Below, piece by piece: positions 12,401 to 20,537 of a stretch of DNA of 64,000 bases (within the stretch, counting starts at the first letter, position 1; every line of letters begins with the position of its first letter). Source of the stretch: Flavivirga eckloniae. GTDB taxonomy: Bacteria > Bacteroidota > Bacteroidia > Flavobacteriales > Flavobacteriaceae. The notes under the pieces are model-generated. The model saw nothing but the letters and a program-made list of their open reading frames with translations, ran no database searches and was not told where the DNA came from. The stretch lies in the NCBI RefSeq assembly GCF_002886045.1, contig NZ_CP025791.1, positions 1,386,001 through 1,450,000 of the forward strand. Reading direction: 5' to 3'. The position numbers and the translations under genes are program-made.

Positions 12401-15400
12401 GTTCCATTGATCACACCATCTCCATCACAGTCAGCTGAGTTCCATGCAGCATTCGGTGCTACAGTAGCGCTAGCTAGAACAAATGAACAGCTATTCAATG
12501 GATCGGTGCCGTCGGTTATTTCGGTTCCGTTGATCACGCCATCTCCATCACAGTCAGCCGAGTTCCATGCAGCATTCGGTGCTACAGTGGCACTTGCCAA
12601 TACGAACGAACAGTTATCCAGTGGATCGGTGCCGTCGGTTATTTCGGTTCCGTTGATCACACCATCCCCGTCACAATCAGCTGAGTTCCATGCAGCATTC
12701 GGTGCTACAGTGGCACTTGCCAATACAAATGAACAGTTATCCAGTGGGTCGGTTCCATCTGTTATTTCTGTTCCGTTTATTACTCCATCTCCATCACAAT
12801 CAGCAGCGTTCCATGCAGCGTTAGGTGCTACAGTCGCACTTGCCAATACAAATGAACAGTTATCCAATGGATCAGTGCCATCGGTTATTTCGGTTCCGTT
12901 GATCACACCATCTCCATCACAGTCAGCTGAGTTCCATGCAGCATTTGGTACTACAGTCGCACTTGCCAATACAAATGAACAGTTATCCAATGGATCCGTA
13001 CCGTCGGTTATTTCGGTTCCGTTGATCACGCCATCTCCATCACAGTCAGCCGAGTTCCATGTAGCATTCGGTGCTACAGTGGCACTTGCCAATACAAATG
13101 AACAGTTATCCAGTGGGTCGGTTCCATCTGTTATTTCTGTTCCGTTGATCACTCCATCTCCATCACAATCAGCAGCGTTCCATGCAGCGTTAGGTGCTAC
13201 AGTCGCACTTGCCAATACAAATGAACAGTTATCCAGTGGATCGGTGCCATCGGTTATTTCAGTTCCGTTGATCACACCGTCTCCATCGCAATCAGCATTG
13301 TCCCATGCAGCATTCGGTGCTACAGTGGCACTTGCCAATACGAACGAACAGTTATCCAGTGGATCGGTGCCATCCGTTATTTCGGTTCCGTTGATCACAC
13401 CGTCTCCGTCACAATCAGCAGCGTTCCATGCAGCATTCGGTGCTACAGTCGCACTAGCTAGAACAAATGAACATGAGTCTAGAGGATCAGTACCATCGGT
13501 TATTTCAGTTCCGTTGATCACTCCATCACCATCACAATCAGCAGCGTTCCATGCAGCGTTAGGCGCTACGGTAGCGCTTGCCAATACGAACGAACAGTTA
13601 TCCAGTGGATCGGTGCCATCCGTTATTTCGGTTCCGTTGATTACACCGTCGCCATCACAATCAGTCGAGTTCCATGCAGCGTTAGGTGCTACAGTCGCAC
13701 TTGCCAATACAAATGAACAGTTATCCAGTGGATCGGTTCCATCCGTTATTTCTGTTCCATTAATCACACCATCTCCATCACAGTCAGTCGAGTTCCATGC
13801 AGCGTTAGGTGCTACAGTCGCACTTGCCAATACAAATGAACAGTTATCCAGTGGATCGGTGCCATCCGTTATTTCCGTTCCGTTGATCACGCCGTCGCCA
13901 TCGCAATCACCAGCACTCCATGCTGCACTTGGTGCTACAGTCGCGCTAGCTAGTACGAATGAACAACCGTCTAATGGATCGGTTCCATCGGCTATCTCGT
14001 TTCCATTAATTACACCATCACGATCGCAATCGGTATTATTCCATGCCACACTTGTTGGTAACGTAACGCTAGCTAATATAAATGAACATCCATTTTGTGG
14101 ATCGGTTCCATCAGTATCTTCTACATTATTTGGTACACCGTCTCCATCACAGTCACTTGTTGAAGTAACTGGGAAAATAATACTTACCGTATTGAATGAA
14201 CAATCATCTAATGGATCAGTACCAGCTCCTACTTCTGTACCATTACTTACACCATCACCGTCACAATCCGAACTATTCCATGCTAAGTTTGGTGCTACAG
14301 TAGCACTTGCCAATACAAATGAACAGTTATCCAATGGGTCGGTACCATCGGTTGCTTCATTATTATTTGTTACACCATCTCCATCACAGTCACTCGTTGA
14401 ACTTACTACTGCAGTAATACTCGCGGTGATAAATGAACAATCATCTAATGGGCTAGTTCCATCGGTTACTTCTGTTCCATTGATAACGCCATCTCCGTCA
14501 CAATCAGCAGTATTCCATGCAGCATTTGGTGCTACAGTCGCACTTGCCAATACGAATGAGCAATTATCCAGTGGATCGGTGCCATCGGTTATTTCGGTTC
14601 CATTGATTACTCCGTCACCGTCACAATCAGCAGCGTTCCATGCAGCGTTAGGAGCTACAGTAGCACTTGCCAATACGAATGAACAGTTATCTAACGGATC
14701 GGTGCCATCGGTAGCTTCTGTATTATTTGTTACACCATCACCATCACAATCTCCAGTAGAAGTTACTACTAATGTAATAGATCCTGCTGTATAAGAACAA
14801 TCATCAAATAAATCTGTACCATCGATTACCTCTGTTCCATTAGTTACACCATCACCATCACAATCGGCCGTATTCCATGCAGCGCTTTGTGCTAAGGTTA
14901 TATCAGCTATTACATAATCACATAAATCATTCGGATCTGTTGCCGATTCACCATCTGGCGGGCTTAACTCATCACAATCTGTAACACCATCTCCATCTGT
15001 ATCTGTTGTATTATCTATTACGGTTACGGTTGCTGTATTATCTATTGTACAAGGGCTGGTTGCCGCCTGAGTATAAGTGTAAACATTTGTTACTGGTCCG
15101 CTCCATACACCACCTGCTGCAGGGCTACCGTTTAAGGCTGCAAATAATTCAGCATTTGTAGGTGGTGGACCTGAACACGTAACTAATGTACCATTTGTTC
15201 CTGCACTTGCAGGTGGTGCCTGAATTGTAAGTGCTACTTCATTAGACGTTTCATCTTTACATCCATTAGTCGTACTTGTTATAAGCACTCGATATTCTCG
15301 TCCTGAATGGCCAATTGGAGGAGCTGTTAAAGTTAAAGTTGCTGTACTTGTGTTGCTATAAATTCCTGTATCTGATAAATTTGTCCATACTCCAGCTCCT

Positions 15401-17565
15401 ATTCTTTCCTGCCACTGATAAACTAAATCATCTCCGGTATCGACAACTGTAAATGTCGCATTATCTGCTAAACAAATTGAGCTTGCAGTTGGTTGTGTTG
15501 TAATCGTTCCTAATGTAGATGCTGTAGTTACAAATGAATTAGTTCCTTGAGGACTTCCTGTATTTGAAGGGACTCCATTACTATCTATACTCCCCTCGTC
15601 ATCATCTGCTAAATTATTACTACTTGTTAAATCACTAACAACAAAGCTTCCTGATCCTTCAACAGCATCGGAACAACCATCACCATCACTATCTACATCT
15701 AAAAAATCCGGAATAGAATCCGCATCAGATTGTGTTAGTGGTAAAGGTGTACCTCCGTTGTTTGAATCTGCTATATCTGACCAACCATCATTATCTGTAT
15801 CAACTAATGCACCTGTACCAATTAATCCGTCTCCATCACCATCGGCTCCTCCTGCTTCTATAACATCAAATATACCGTCGTTATCACTATCTAAATCCAG
15901 AAAATCTGGAAATCCGTCATCATCATTATCATATAAATCATTGACACCATCTCCATTGGCATCAACAAATGCCGGAAAACCTGGTGTGAGATCACTACCA
16001 TCCAAATAATTTTCTATTCCGTCTCCATCTGCATCACCACTTGGGTCGAACACAGAACCTCCAGCTTCATCTGTATCTAAAATACCATCACCATCACTAT
16101 CTAAATCACAAAAATCCGGAACGCCATCATTATCTCTATCGACAGTTTCAACTATGCTATAATAGGATACAATACCTCCTATAGCGCCATCTTGGGCGCC
16201 ATTAGTATTTGTATCTTGTGGTGCTTGATGTACACCTGCTATTCCTCCTGCCAGATTAATATTTATGTTTGCTGGTGGTGTTGATAAATTGTGAAGAAAC
16301 ACACCGCCACCGCCACCGCCACCAGGGCCGTGCAATACTGTTGTACCTAAATCCTGACCATCTCCTCCGGATATATCAACATTTACTGTACCTGAATATG
16401 ATTCGATATCGAAAGCAACTGAACCTCCAGCACCTCCACCGCCGCCGCCATCAATGCCTGTTCCCGGTGCAGTTGAATCTGCTCCTTGAGCAAAAATAGT
16501 ACGATTATTACCTACAATATGCCTTGCTCTTATTACTACAATACCTCCTCCGTTTGTAGCTATTGCAGGGTTTAAATTAGTTATATATCCAGCACCTCCA
16601 GCACCTCCTAAGAATACTCTTTTTTGTGCTAAAAAAGACGCTAAAGATACACCTCCTAGTCCCCCTGCATCTGCTCCTGCCGGATCTACATTACACCATC
16701 GTTTACCTCCTATACCTCCGGCTCCGTAGTTAGAACCGCCGCCTCCGCCAGAATCTCCGGCAACACCGCCACCACCACCATTTCCTCTGGGGCCTCTACC
16801 TCTATTAGCACTCGGATCGTCTACAACGATTCCTTGACCTTTGGGTGATGATACTGTATTTGTAGATGGAAAAACCATTTGCGTTGCTGGATCAACCGAA
16901 CAATTATCTAAGGTACCATTCGCACTTACTGTAACGCCATTATATCCCATTTCTCCAGCATCTATATCAGCATTAAGCGTTAAAGTATCTTCAACAAAAA
17001 TGGCTACAACACCTCCAATACCTAAAACCGGATCCCACGGGGTACCAGACACCAAACCATTTACATTTACATTGTTACTAAAGTTCGGCACTCTAACTAA
17101 CTGTATAAGTCCTGCTACATCGTAAGCATTTACTAATGCTCCATTTGGGAAAATATCATTACCTATAATATTCGATATTGTAAAAAACTCATAATTACCA
17201 GCATTACCTATATCGGTAATTGTACCTGCTGCTGCCGTATTTGTAGTGTTTACAGTAGCACCTTTCATTTGTATAATTAAAACTTTATCTCCAATTGCAA
17301 AGGCTGAAGCATCAGCTACAGAAATAGCATTTAGACAAGCTGGCGATGTATCACAAGGACCACAGCCTGGCGCCGTTATACCTGTTACAGCTTGATAATC
17401 ATTTATTACACCACTTATATTAGTTTGTGATGTTGCAGAAAATGAAAATAACAAGCTCGCAACTATCAGTAAACAAGAATGTTTTAATTTTTCTTTTTCT
17501 AATTCAAAGATTTTAAAAAATAAAGCTATTTTATTTTTTAACAAAAAATGGGTAGAGGTTTTCAT
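3427..17565 (-). CDS. Giant T9SS-secreted repeat protein (4712 aa) with gliding-motility-type C-terminal domain
   Basis: An exported cell-surface protein, probably an adhesin. In order: a long signal peptide (hydrophobic part about residues 29-46, ending SATSQ); a Gly-rich region (about 255-430); thrombospondin type 3-like DxDxDG repeats (about 475-640); an Ig-like domain (about 675-780); a tandem array of roughly 85-90 units, mostly 41 residues, with DCDGDGVINGTEITDGTDP and two Cys each (about 860-4450); a DUF11/DUF7507-type domain (about 4480-4595); and a CHU_C/type B sorting domain (about 4615-4712, with INEFSPNGDGVNE and YNRWGNIVY). The Asp-rich loops suggest Ca2+ binding, and the paired Cys could form disulfides. 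The C-terminal domain is the recognised export signal for T9SS with a PorP/SprF partner, which is the next gene. The repeat units are so alike that they must have spread recently. The exact copy number depends on correct assembly. The ligand is unknown. Confidence 0.9.
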   Translation of the reverse strand: MKTSTHFLLKNKIALFFKIFELEKEKLKHSCLLIVASLLFSFSATSQTNISGVINDYQAVTGITAPGCGPCDTSPACLNAISVADASAFAIGDKVLIIQMKGATVNTTNTAAAGTITDIGNAGNYEFFTISNIIGNDIFPNGALVNAYDVAGLIQLVRVPNFSNNVNVNGLVSGTPWDPVLGIGGVVAIFVEDTLTLNADIDAGEMGYNGVTVSANGTLDNCSVDPATQMVFPSTNTVSSPKGQGIVVDDPSANRGRGPRGNGGGGGVAGDSGGGGGSNYGAGGIGGKRWCNVDPAGADAGGLGGVSLASFLAQKRVFLGGAGGAGYITNLNPAIATNGGGIVVIRARHIVGNNRTIFAQGADSTAPGTGIDGGGGGGAGGSVAFDIESYSGTVNVDISGGDGQDLGTTVLHGPGGGGGGGVFLHNLSTPPANININLAGGIAGVHQAPQDTNTNGAQDGAIGGIVSYYSIVETVDRDNDGVPDFCDLDSDGDGILDTDEAGGSVFDPSGDADGDGIENYLDGSDLTPGFPAFVDANGDGVNDLYDNDDDGFPDFLDLDSDNDGIFDVIEAGGADGDGDGLIGTGALVDTDNDGWSDIADSNNGGTPLPLTQSDADSIPDFLDVDSDGDGCSDAVEGSGSFVVSDLTSSNNLADDDEGSIDSNGVPSNTGSPQGTNSFVTTASTLGTITTQPTASSICLADNATFTVVDTGDDLVYQWQERIGAGVWTNLSDTGIYSNTSTATLTLTAPPIGHSGREYRVLITSTTNGCKDETSNEVALTIQAPPASAGTNGTLVTCSGPPPTNAELFAALNGSPAAGGVWSGPVTNVYTYTQAATSPCTIDNTATVTVIDNTTDTDGDGVTDCDELSPPDGESATDPNDLCDYVIADITLAQSAAWNTADCDGDGVTNGTEVIDGTDLFDDCSYTAGSITLVVTSTGDCDGDGVTNNTEATDGTDPLDNCSFVLASATVAPNAAWNAADCDGDGVINGTEITDGTDPLDNCSFVLASATVAPNAAWNTADCDGDGVINGTEVTDGTSPLDDCSFITASITAVVSSTSDCDGDGVTNNNEATDGTDPLDNCSFVLASATVAPNLAWNSSDCDGDGVSNGTEVGAGTDPLDDCSFNTVSIIFPVTSTSDCDGDGVPNNVEDTDGTDPQNGCSFILASVTLPTSVAWNNTDCDRDGVINGNEIADGTDPLDGCSFVLASATVAPSAAWSAGDCDGDGVINGTEITDGTDPLDNCSFVLASATVAPNAAWNSTDCDGDGVINGTEITDGTDPLDNCSFVLASATVAPNAAWNSTDCDGDGVINGTEITDGTDPLDNCSFVLASATVAPNAAWNAADCDGDGVINGTEITDGTDPLDSCSFVLASATVAPNAAWNAADCDGDGVINGTEITDGTDPLDNCSFVLASATVAPNAAWDNADCDGDGVINGTEITDGTDPLDNCSFVLASATVAPNAAWNAADCDGDGVINGTEITDGTDPLDNCSFVLASATVAPNATWNSADCDGDGVINGTEITDGTDPLDNCSFVLASATVVPNAAWNSADCDGDGVINGTEITDGTDPLDNCSFVLASATVAPNAAWNAADCDGDGVINGTEITDGTDPLDNCSFVLASATVAPNAAWNSADCDGDGVINGTEITDGTDPLDNCSFVLASATVAPNAAWNSADCDGDGVINGTEITDGTDPLNSCSFVLASATVAPNAAWNSADCDGDGVINGTEITDGTDPLDNCSFVLASATVAPNAAWNAADCDGDGVINGTEITDGTDPLDNCSFVLANATVAPNAAWNSADCDGDGVINGTEITDGTDPLDNCSFILASATVAPNAAWNSADCDGDGVINGTEITDGTDPLDNCSFVLASATVAPNAAWNAADCDGDGVINGTEITDGTDPLDNCSFVLASATVAPNAAWNSADCDGDGVINGTEITDGTDPLDNCSFILASATVAPNVAWNAADCDGDGVINGTEITDGTDPLDSCSFVLASATVAPNAAWDNADCDGDGVINGTEITDGTDPLDNCSFVLASATVAPNAAWNAADCDGDGVINGTEITDGTDPLDSCSFVLASATVAPNAAWNAADCDGDGVINGTEITDGTDPLDNCSFVLASATVAPNAAWNSADCDGDGVINGTEITDGTDPLDNCSFVLASATVAPNAAWDNADCDGDGVINGTEITDGTDPLDNCSFVLASATVAPNAAWNAADCDGDGVINGTEITDGTDPLDNCSFVLASATVVPNAAWNSADCDGDGVINGTEITDGTDPLDNCSFVLASATVVPNAAWNSADCDGDGVINGTEITDGTDPLDNCSFVLASATVAPNAAWNSADCDGDGVINGTEITDGTDPLDNCSFVLASATVAPNAAWNSADCDGDGVINGTEITDGTDPLDSCSFVLASATVAPNAAWNNADCDGDGVINGTEITDGTDPLDSCSFVLASATVAPNAAWDNADCDGDGVINGTEITDGTDPLDNCSFVLASATVAPNAAWNAADCDGDGVINGTEITDGTDPLDSCSFVLASATVAPNAAWNAADCDGDGVINGTEITDGTDPLDNCSFVLASATVAPNAAWDNADCDGDGVINGTEITDGTDPLNSCSFVLASATVAPNAAWNSADCDGDGVINGTEITDGTDPLDNCSFILASATVAPNAAWNAADCDGDGVINGTEITDGTDPLDNCSFVLASATVAPNAAWNAADCDGDGVINGTEITDGTDPLDNCSFVLASATVAPNAAWNNADCDGDGVINGTEIIDGTDPLDNCSFVLASATVAPNAAWNSADCDGDGVINGTEITDGTDPLDNCSFVLASATVAPNAAWNATDCDGDGVINGTEITDGTDPLDNCSFILASATVAPNAAWNSADCDGDGVINGTEITDGTDPLNSCSFVLASATVAPNAAWNSADCDGDGVINGTEITDGTDPLDNCSFVLASATVAPNAAWNSADCDGDGVINGTEITDGTDPLDNCSFVLASATVAPNAAWNATDCDGDGVINGTEITDGTDPLDNCSFVLASATVAPNAAWNAADCDGDGVINGTEITDGTDPLDSCSFVLASATVAPNAAWNNADCDGDGVINGTEIIDGTDPLDNCSFVLASATVAPNAAWNTADCDGDGVINGTEITDGTDPLDNCSFILASATVAPNAAWNATDCDGDGVINGTEITDGTDPLDNCSFVLASATVAPNAAWNAADCDGDGVINGTEITDGTDPLDNCSFVLASATVAPNAAWNSADCDGDGVINGTEITDGTDPLDSCSFVLASATVAPNAAWNTADCDGDGVINGTEITDGTDPLDNCSFVLASATVAPNAAWNAADCDGDGVINGTEMTDGTDPLDSCSFVLASATVAPNAAWNNADCDGDGVINGTEITDGTDPLDSCSFVLASATVVPNAAWNSADCDGDGVINGTEITDGTDPLDNCSFVLASATVAPNAAWNSADCDGDGVINGTEITDGTDPLDNCSFVLASATVAPNAAWNSADCDGDGVINGTEITDGTDPLDNCSFVLASATVAPNAAWNAADCDGDGVINGTEITDGTDPLDNCSFVLASATVAPNAAWNAADCDGDGVINGTEITDGTDPLDNCSFVLASATVAPNAAWNAADCDGDGVINGTEITDGTDPLDNCSFILASATVAPNAAWNAADCDGDGVINGTEITDGTDPLDSCSFVLASTTVAPNAAWNAADCDGDGVINGTEITDGTDPLDNCSFVLASATVAPNAAWDNADCDGDGVINGTEITDGTDPLDNCSFVLASATVAPNAAWNAADCDGDGVTNGTEVTDGTDPLDNCSFVLANATVAPNAVWNAADCDGDGVINGTEVTDGTDPQDSCSFVLASATIAPNAAWNAADCDGDGVTNGTEVTDGTDPLDDCSFNTASITVVVSSTSDCDGDGVPNNVEDTDGTDPQDPCSFILASATVAPSAVWNAADCDGDGVTNGTEVTDGTDPLDDCSFNTASITVAVSSTSDCDGDGVPNNIEDTDGTDPQDPCSFILASATVAPSAAWNAADCDGDGVTNGTEVTDGTDPLDDCSFNTGSITVVVSSTSDCDGDGVPNNVEDTDGTDPQDPCSFILASATVAPSAVWNAADCDGDGVTNGTEVTDGTDPLDDCSFNTASITVAVSSTSDCDGDGVPNNIEDTDGTDPQDPCSFILASATVAPSAAWNAADCDGDGVTNGTEVTDGTDPLDDCSFNTGSITVMVSSIADCDGDGVPNNIEDTDGTDPQDPCSFVLASATVAPNAAWNAADCDGDGVTNGTEVADGTDPLDDCSFVLANATLAPSAIWNAADCDGDGVTNGTEVTDGTDPLDDCSFNTTSITLTVTATADCDGDGVPNDVEGIDGTDPQDPCSFVLASATLAPSAVWNAADCDGDGVTNGTEVTDGTDPLDDCSFNTASITVTVSSTSDCDGDGVPNDVESTDGTDPQDPCSFVLASATVAPSAAWNAADCDGDGVTNGDEVSPPDGEVPTDVLAPCSYRTSDITLTVTTTVSCIGGLEVTKTADDFGTDLGDTIDYTILVENTGNVTLTGITLVDTFTDINGNPLVLTQDPVFDGADLGSSEGTLLAGEIATYTASFEITQQAINAGGISNSVVASGTTPSFETITDTSDDGDDVDGNTEDDPTETELGCLIVINEFSPNGDGVNELLVINCIQNYPNNSLEIYNRWGNIVYKKQGYNNEFDGISNGRSTINGTEKLPVGTYYYVLDLGDGSKPKVGWLYINR
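4215..14990 (-). repeat. 123-bp coding tandem repeat array inside the giant adhesin gene
   Basis: About 10.8 kb of direct repeats. The main unit is 123 bp (41 codons). Near both ends it alternates with a 114-bp (38-codon) variant, giving a 237-bp double unit, seen as a 474-bp shift between matching sites at 5234 and 5708. Units differ by a few synonymous or conservative changes. Larger blocks recur at exact multiples of 123 bp, for example 10018, 11371 and 13462 share the same variant marker at spacings of 11 and 17 units. The array edges are more diverged than the middle. Confidence 0.95.
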
Positions 17566-17896
17566 TTTTGAGAATTATAATTAGTTAATAGGGTGGTTAG
17601 ACCTTTTGTATATGAAAAGCGTAAAGCATATATCATTTATAAAAGCAATAAAATCTAGCTAATGTTTAATGATTATACCAATAAGATAATTTACTAGTAA
17701 GTAAAACTGTAAGAGTAGAAATAGATCTGTAAATGATCTGACGATCTAAAAAATCGTTTCCGCTTTGGTCAGAAGGCTTGATAAAATAAGTCATATTCTT
17801 GAGAGTATTAGTTAGAGATTTTTATAATAGCAATTATTAGTTATTAAAGTTTTGGTTTGATAATATCGATTAAAAGCAATTTTATTCGATGAAATG

Positions 17897-17926
17897 CAAA
17901 TATATGTTATTTATAAACTTTCACAA
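17897..17926 (-). promoter_or_regulatory. Promoter of the giant-adhesin T9SS cassette
   Basis: On the minus strand TTG (17924-17926), exactly 19 nt, then TATATTTG (17897-17904). This matches the Bacteroidota housekeeping consensus TTG-N19-TAnnTTTG. Transcription would start near 17890, leaving a leader of about 325 nt before the ATG at 17565. Confidence 0.7.
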
Positions 17927-17944
17927 ACAAAACCAAAAAAAAGT

Positions 17945-17958
17945 TTAACATTTGTTAA
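17945..17958. promoter_or_regulatory. Inverted repeat TTAACA-TT-TGTTAA (copy 1)
   Basis: A 6-bp inverted repeat with a 2-bp spacer, about 20 bp upstream of the -33 element of the adhesin promoter. An identical 14-bp copy lies at 18292-18305. Two identical copies in one intergenic region suggest a protein-binding site. The regulator is unknown, and the AT-rich background makes chance possible. Confidence 0.35.
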
Positions 17959-18291
17959 TTTTGTAATATATACCCTTCTAAATTAAGATGTTAAAACTCT
18001 CATATCTTTAAAATATTGATAAAATCACTTGGCGGACTGCCTGCTAGTAATAAATCTGATTTTTGAAATAAATCAAGTATTAGCCCCTAATTGTTTTCTC
18101 ATTTTCAATATAAAAACCACATATAAAAACTTAACAAATAACTATTTACTTATCAGTCAGGTAAGAAAACTTATTCAGTCTAAGCAGCATTTGTTTTATT
18201 GATACGTTATAATTTCTTAAAAACAATGAATTCTAAAGAAAACATTCTATTCATTAGATTTTAAATTGATTAATTAGTTTTTGTCTTAAAA

Positions 18292-18305
18292 TTAACATTT
18301 GTTAA
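18292..18305. promoter_or_regulatory. Inverted repeat TTAACA-TT-TGTTAA (copy 2)
   Basis: The same 14-bp sequence as at 17945-17958, 347 bp away and flanked by different sequence. It may be a second operator or a chance match. Confidence 0.3.
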
Positions 18306-18772
18306 TAATATTCTGCAAATATAAAAATACAATGCAAAACCCTACTAAGTTTGGTGATGATTTGAGATTAAGCACACTACATATTTTGTGCGCATCTTTA
18401 AATTTAAGCCCGATTATTCTCTATTCACTGGATGTGTAAGTTTAATTACCAAATATTATCGGAATTAAAGCACTTATAGAAGTAAGTAAATTAACTGCTT
18501 TAAAATGTTGCTTAGTATCACTTCGTCGATGGAGATGTTTCTCAATACTCAAAAAACACACCATAACATTTTAAAATCAAACGATTACAGTTATAATTTA
18601 AATAGACATGACCGTAAGGTTTTTAGTCAGCTTTAACAAAAATTAAACTTGTTTTATTCCGAAGATTGCTTTCAATATTTACAGACATTCATTAATAATA
18701 CTTCTCTGATATTAATCTCTATATTAAAAGCCATATACTAAAGGTTTTCTGTAAAAACAATTTTATAAATAT

Positions 18773-18780
18773 TATATTTG
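18773..18780 (+). promoter_or_regulatory. -7 promoter element of prfC
   Basis: TATATTTG fits TAnnTTTG and lies 24 bp before the chosen prfC ATG. No clean TTG is found 19 nt upstream, so the -33 element is weak. The element overlaps a TTG that could otherwise be read as a start codon, which argues for the ATG at 18805 as the true start. Confidence 0.5.
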
Positions 18781-18804
18781 CAACCCATTTTGCATAACAT
18801 AATT

Positions 18805-20394
18805 ATGAGCTTTTTAGAGGAAATACAACGTAGACGAACTTTTGGTATTATTTCGCATCCAGATGCAGGTAAAACGACCTTAACTGAAAAATTACTGCTC
18901 TTTGGCGGTGCTATTCAAGAGGCTGGTGCTGTAAAAAGTAATAAAATAAAAAAGGGAGCTACTAGTGATTTTATGGAAATTGAGCGGCAACGTGGTATTT
19001 CTGTTGCTACATCTGTTTTAGCGTTTGAATATAATGGCATAAAAATTAATATTCTTGATACGCCAGGACATAAAGATTTTGCTGAGGATACGTTTAGAAC
19101 ACTTACTGCTGTTGACAGTGTTATTGTAGTCATCGACGTGGCAAAGGGTGTTGAAGAGCAAACAGAGAAGTTGGTAGAAGTTTGCAGAATGCGAAACATT
19201 CCTATGATTGTTTTCATTAATAAAATGGACAGGGAGGGTAAGGATGCTTTCGATCTTTTAGATGAAATTGAACAAAAGTTAGGTTTAAAGGTAACGCCTT
19301 TAAGTTTTCCAATTGGTATGGGCTATGATTTTAAAGGTATATACAACATCTGGGAAAGGAATGTTAACTTATTTAGTGGCGATAGTAGAAAGGACATTGA
19401 GGAAACTATAGAAATTAAAGATCTTGCTTCTTCTGAATTGGATACACTTGTTGGAGACGATGCTGCACAAACGCTAAGGGATGAAATAGAACTTGTTGAA
19501 GGCATTTATCCAAGTTTTGACAAAGAGGCTTATTTAAATGGTGATCTTCAGCCTGTATTTTTTGGTTCTGCTTTAAATAATTTTGGTGTAAGGGAATTGT
19601 TAGATTGTTTTGTTGAAATTGCTCCGAAACCACGCGCTAAAGAAAGTGAAGAACGTTTAGTTAAACCGGATGAAAATAAATTCTCTGGTTTTGTTTTTAA
19701 AATACATGCCAATATGGATCCTAATCATAGGAATCGATTGGCTTTTATAAAAATTGTTTCTGGCGAGTTTAAACGTAATACGCCATACTTACATGTAAGG
19801 CATAATAAAAAATTGAAATTTTCCAGCCCTAACGCATTCTTTGCCGAAAAGAAAGAAATTGTAGACATCTCATTCCCAGGGGATATTGTAGGACTACAAG
19901 ACACTGGTAGTTTTAAAATTGGAGACACTTTAACGGAAGGAGAAGTATTGAATTATAGGGGTGTACCTAGTTTTTCTCCTGAACATTTTAGATATATTAA
20001 TAATGCCGATCCTTTAAAATCTAAACAACTATACAAAGGTATAGATCAATTAATGGATGAAGGTGTGGCCCAGTTATTTACACTGGAACTTAATGGTAGA
20101 AAGGTCATAGGAACTGTTGGGGCGCTTCAATACGAAGTTATTCAATATAGGTTAGAGCATGAGTATGGTGCAAAATGTTCTTACGAAAATTTAAATGTAC
20201 ATAAAGCGTGTTGGGTTGATCCTGAAGATCCTAAAAGTGAAGAGTATAAAGACTTTATTCGAGTAAAACAACGTTTTCTTGCAAAAGACAAACAAGATCA
20301 ACTGGTTTTTTTAGCAGACTCCCCTTTTTCATTACAAATGACACAGCAAAAGTATCCTAGTATTAAGTTCCATTTTACTTCAGAGTTCAACTAG
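18805..20394 (+). CDS. prfC: Peptide chain release factor 3
   Basis: RF3 is the cytoplasmic GTPase that recycles class I release factors from the ribosome after stop-codon recognition. The 529-residue product has the length of E. coli RF3. GTPase motifs are present: the RF3-specific P-loop HPDAGKTT near the N-terminus, [12 protein letters not shown] (switch II/G3) and NKMD (G4), followed by EF-G-like domains II and III. The start at [15 protein letters not shown] is preferred because a TTG nine codons upstream lies within the -7 promoter element. It is transcribed divergently from the T9SS cassette and followed by a small ferredoxin-like gene 143 bp on. Identification is secure from the P-loop sequence, which differs from that of EF-G. 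Confidence 0.97.
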   Translation: MSFLEEIQRRRTFGIISHPDAGKTTLTEKLLLFGGAIQEAGAVKSNKIKKGATSDFMEIERQRGISVATSVLAFEYNGIKINILDTPGHKDFAEDTFRTLTAVDSVIVVIDVAKGVEEQTEKLVEVCRMRNIPMIVFINKMDREGKDAFDLLDEIEQKLGLKVTPLSFPIGMGYDFKGIYNIWERNVNLFSGDSRKDIEETIEIKDLASSELDTLVGDDAAQTLRDEIELVEGIYPSFDKEAYLNGDLQPVFFGSALNNFGVRELLDCFVEIAPKPRAKESEERLVKPDENKFSGFVFKIHANMDPNHRNRLAFIKIVSGEFKRNTPYLHVRHNKKLKFSSPNAFFAEKKEIVDISFPGDIVGLQDTGSFKIGDTLTEGEVLNYRGVPSFSPEHFRYINNADPLKSKQLYKGIDQLMDEGVAQLFTLELNGRKVIGTVGALQYEVIQYRLEHEYGAKCSYENLNVHKACWVDPEDPKSEEYKDFIRVKQRFLAKDKQDQLVFLADSPFSLQMTQQKYPSIKFHFTSEFN

Positions 20395-20537
20395 AATTGT
20401 AGTGTATTTCGTATATAAAAAATTAAAATTTTGTATTTTGTCGATATTTTTATACATTTAGACGATTTTGTTAAATTATTGAATTTCTAACTGTCAACAT
20501 TTAAAATAAGAATACTAACCCAAAAATTGACCTACTT

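Larger units (their letters stand above)
17566..18804. other. 1.2 kb intergenic region between divergent adhesin cassette and prfC
   Basis: Very AT-rich and without a convincing gene on either strand. It holds a good minus-strand promoter for the adhesin cassette, two copies of an inverted repeat, and a -7 element just before prfC. The stretch between the promoter and the adhesin start would be an unusually long mRNA leader of about 325 nt, with a possible stem TCTGAC/GTCAGA around 17740-17785. I see nothing else I can support. Confidence 0.6.

Noticed and set aside
5708-14794. A 3028-codon open frame on the plus strand, antisense to the giant adhesin
   Set aside because: The repeat unit is a multiple of three (123 bp) and has no stop in this frame, so openness in one unit is copied through the array. 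The translated product is a meaningless Ser/Pro repeat without signal peptide or start signals.
4215-14990. CRISPR-like regular repeats
   Set aside because: The units are contiguous coding repeats with no unique spacers, and no cas genes are present.
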